From assembly GCF_003951315.1 (NCBI RefSeq), contig NZ_QLJH01000005.1, forward strand, positions 124,001-188,000: a stretch of DNA of 64,000 bases. Reading direction: 5' to 3'. Position 1 is the stretch's first letter, and every line of letters begins with the position of its first letter. The position numbers were made by a program, and so were the translations under genes. The stretch comes from Sphingomonas sp. S-NIH.Pt15_0812 (GTDB taxonomy: Bacteria > Pseudomonadota > Alphaproteobacteria > Sphingomonadales > Sphingomonadaceae). Below, piece by piece: positions 63,509 to 64,000 of this stretch. The notes beneath the pieces were generated by a model. That model made no database searches. It saw only the letters and a program-made list of their open reading frames with translations, and was not told where the DNA came from.

Positions 63509-64000
63509 ATTCAGGCCTTCCCACCGGACTCGGCGCTGCCGCCCGTGCCTATCTCGATGCCTTTCCCAAGGGCGAAGTGGTCGCCTTTCCCATCCATCCG
63601 CTCGACCGGCTGGACCTGCCCGTCTGGGTGGTGGCGCTGTTCCCGGAGGACGCGGCGCTGGCCGGCATCATGCCCTATGGCGTCGGTTACGGCGCGACCG
63701 ATGAAGCAGCGGTGCTGGGTGGCCTGGGCGAGATCGCCGAAATGGTCTGGCCGACGCTGACGCTCGGGCAGCGGAGCAAGACGCGGGGCAGCTATGCCGA
63801 TCTGGTCCGCACCTTGGGCGCGCGGTCGGTGGCCGATCCGCTGACCCTGTGCCTGCCCGCCGGATCGCCGGTCGGCTGGGACACGATGCTCGACTGGGTC
63901 GAGGCGAAGCGCTGGGCGGACGGATCGACCGTCCTCGTCCCCATCGATCTCGCCGCCTATTCGTCGAAGGAATTGTCGCCCGGCTATCGGCCGTTCACGA
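63505..64000 (+). CDS. YcaO-like protein (5' part, cut by window end)
   Basis: The first 165 residues are visible and the frame is open at the edge. MPYGVGYGATDEAAVLGGLG (56-75) followed by EIAEM, and later WVEAKRWADGSTVLVPIDL (131-149) with AYSSKELSPG, match the YcaO pattern (Gly-rich entry, A-x4-G-x2-E helix, W-x8-G-x3-VP). YcaO enzymes use ATP to activate backbone amides for azoline, thioamide or amidine formation; some act outside peptide natural products. The ATG overlaps the previous stop (ATGA). The catalytic C-terminal half is not in view. Confidence 0.72.
   Translation, partial: MNSGLPTGLGAAARAYLDAFPKGEVVAFPIHPLDRLDLPVWVVALFPEDAALAGIMPYGVGYGATDEAAVLGGLGEIAEMVWPTLTLGQRSKTRGSYADLVRTLGARSVADPLTLCLPAGSPVGWDTMLDWVEAKRWADGSTVLVPIDLAAYSSKELSPGYRPFT

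Noticed and set aside
58515..64000. Calling the YcaO-containing set a RiPP (peptide natural product) cluster
   Set aside because: No short precursor-peptide gene with a good ribosome-binding site is visible, and the first enzymes point to a cyclitol substrate. The part beyond the window could change this.

Overview
The window is high-GC chromosomal DNA of an alphaproteobacterium, most likely a member of the Sphingomonadaceae (Sphingomonas-like). Evidence: a DivL-type kinase with Tyr in place of the catalytic His; alphaproteobacterial AddA/AddB; three TonB-dependent receptors; an AmgK/MurU peptidoglycan-recycling pair; and many carbohydrate-active secreted proteins. No tRNA, rRNA, CRISPR array, transposase, integrase or phage gene was seen.

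Left part (1-12.5 kb): the 3' end of argJ, a glutathione S-transferase, then a tightly packed leftward run divL-tsaE-amgK-murU-addB-addA-trxA. Most of these genes overlap by a few bases. Together they join cell-cycle signalling, tRNA modification, cell-wall recycling, recombinational repair and redox functions.

12.6-36.6 kb is mixed housekeeping and envelope functions: a secreted S10 peptidase, acs, a FecI/FecR pair followed by a bile-acid/Na+ symporter-family protein and a TonB receptor, lnt, metK (with an AT-rich palindromic operator candidate directly upstream), a PAP2 phosphatase, trmB, an Lrp regulator divergent from ald, a siderophore-type TonB receptor, an M48 protease, a type-B carboxylesterase and a 7TM-GGDEF-EAL protein.

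36.7-57.4 kb is a carbohydrate region. A Tat-exported glucose-fructose-oxidoreductase-like enzyme, a cupin, a gluconolactonase, a GntP permease, a FadR-type regulator and gluconokinase could together make, import and phosphorylate gluconate. Around them lie two roughly 1,000-residue paralogues that fuse pectate-lyase-3-type beta-helix regions to a SMP-30-like propeller (in opposite orientations), a large TonB receptor, a GH97 enzyme and a DUF5597/GH35-like enzyme.

57.5-64.0 kb holds the most unusual content. A Crp/Fnr regulator with a CRP-like site upstream is followed by a run of six translationally coupled genes: a myo-inositol-phosphate-synthase homologue, an HD-domain protein, a SAM methyltransferase, a Gfo/Idh/MocA oxidoreductase, a metallo-beta-lactamase-fold protein with a Cys4 knuckle and a degenerate metal motif, and a YcaO-like protein cut by the window edge. 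I know of no described pathway with this composition. I infer a biosynthetic route to a modified cyclitol-type metabolite.
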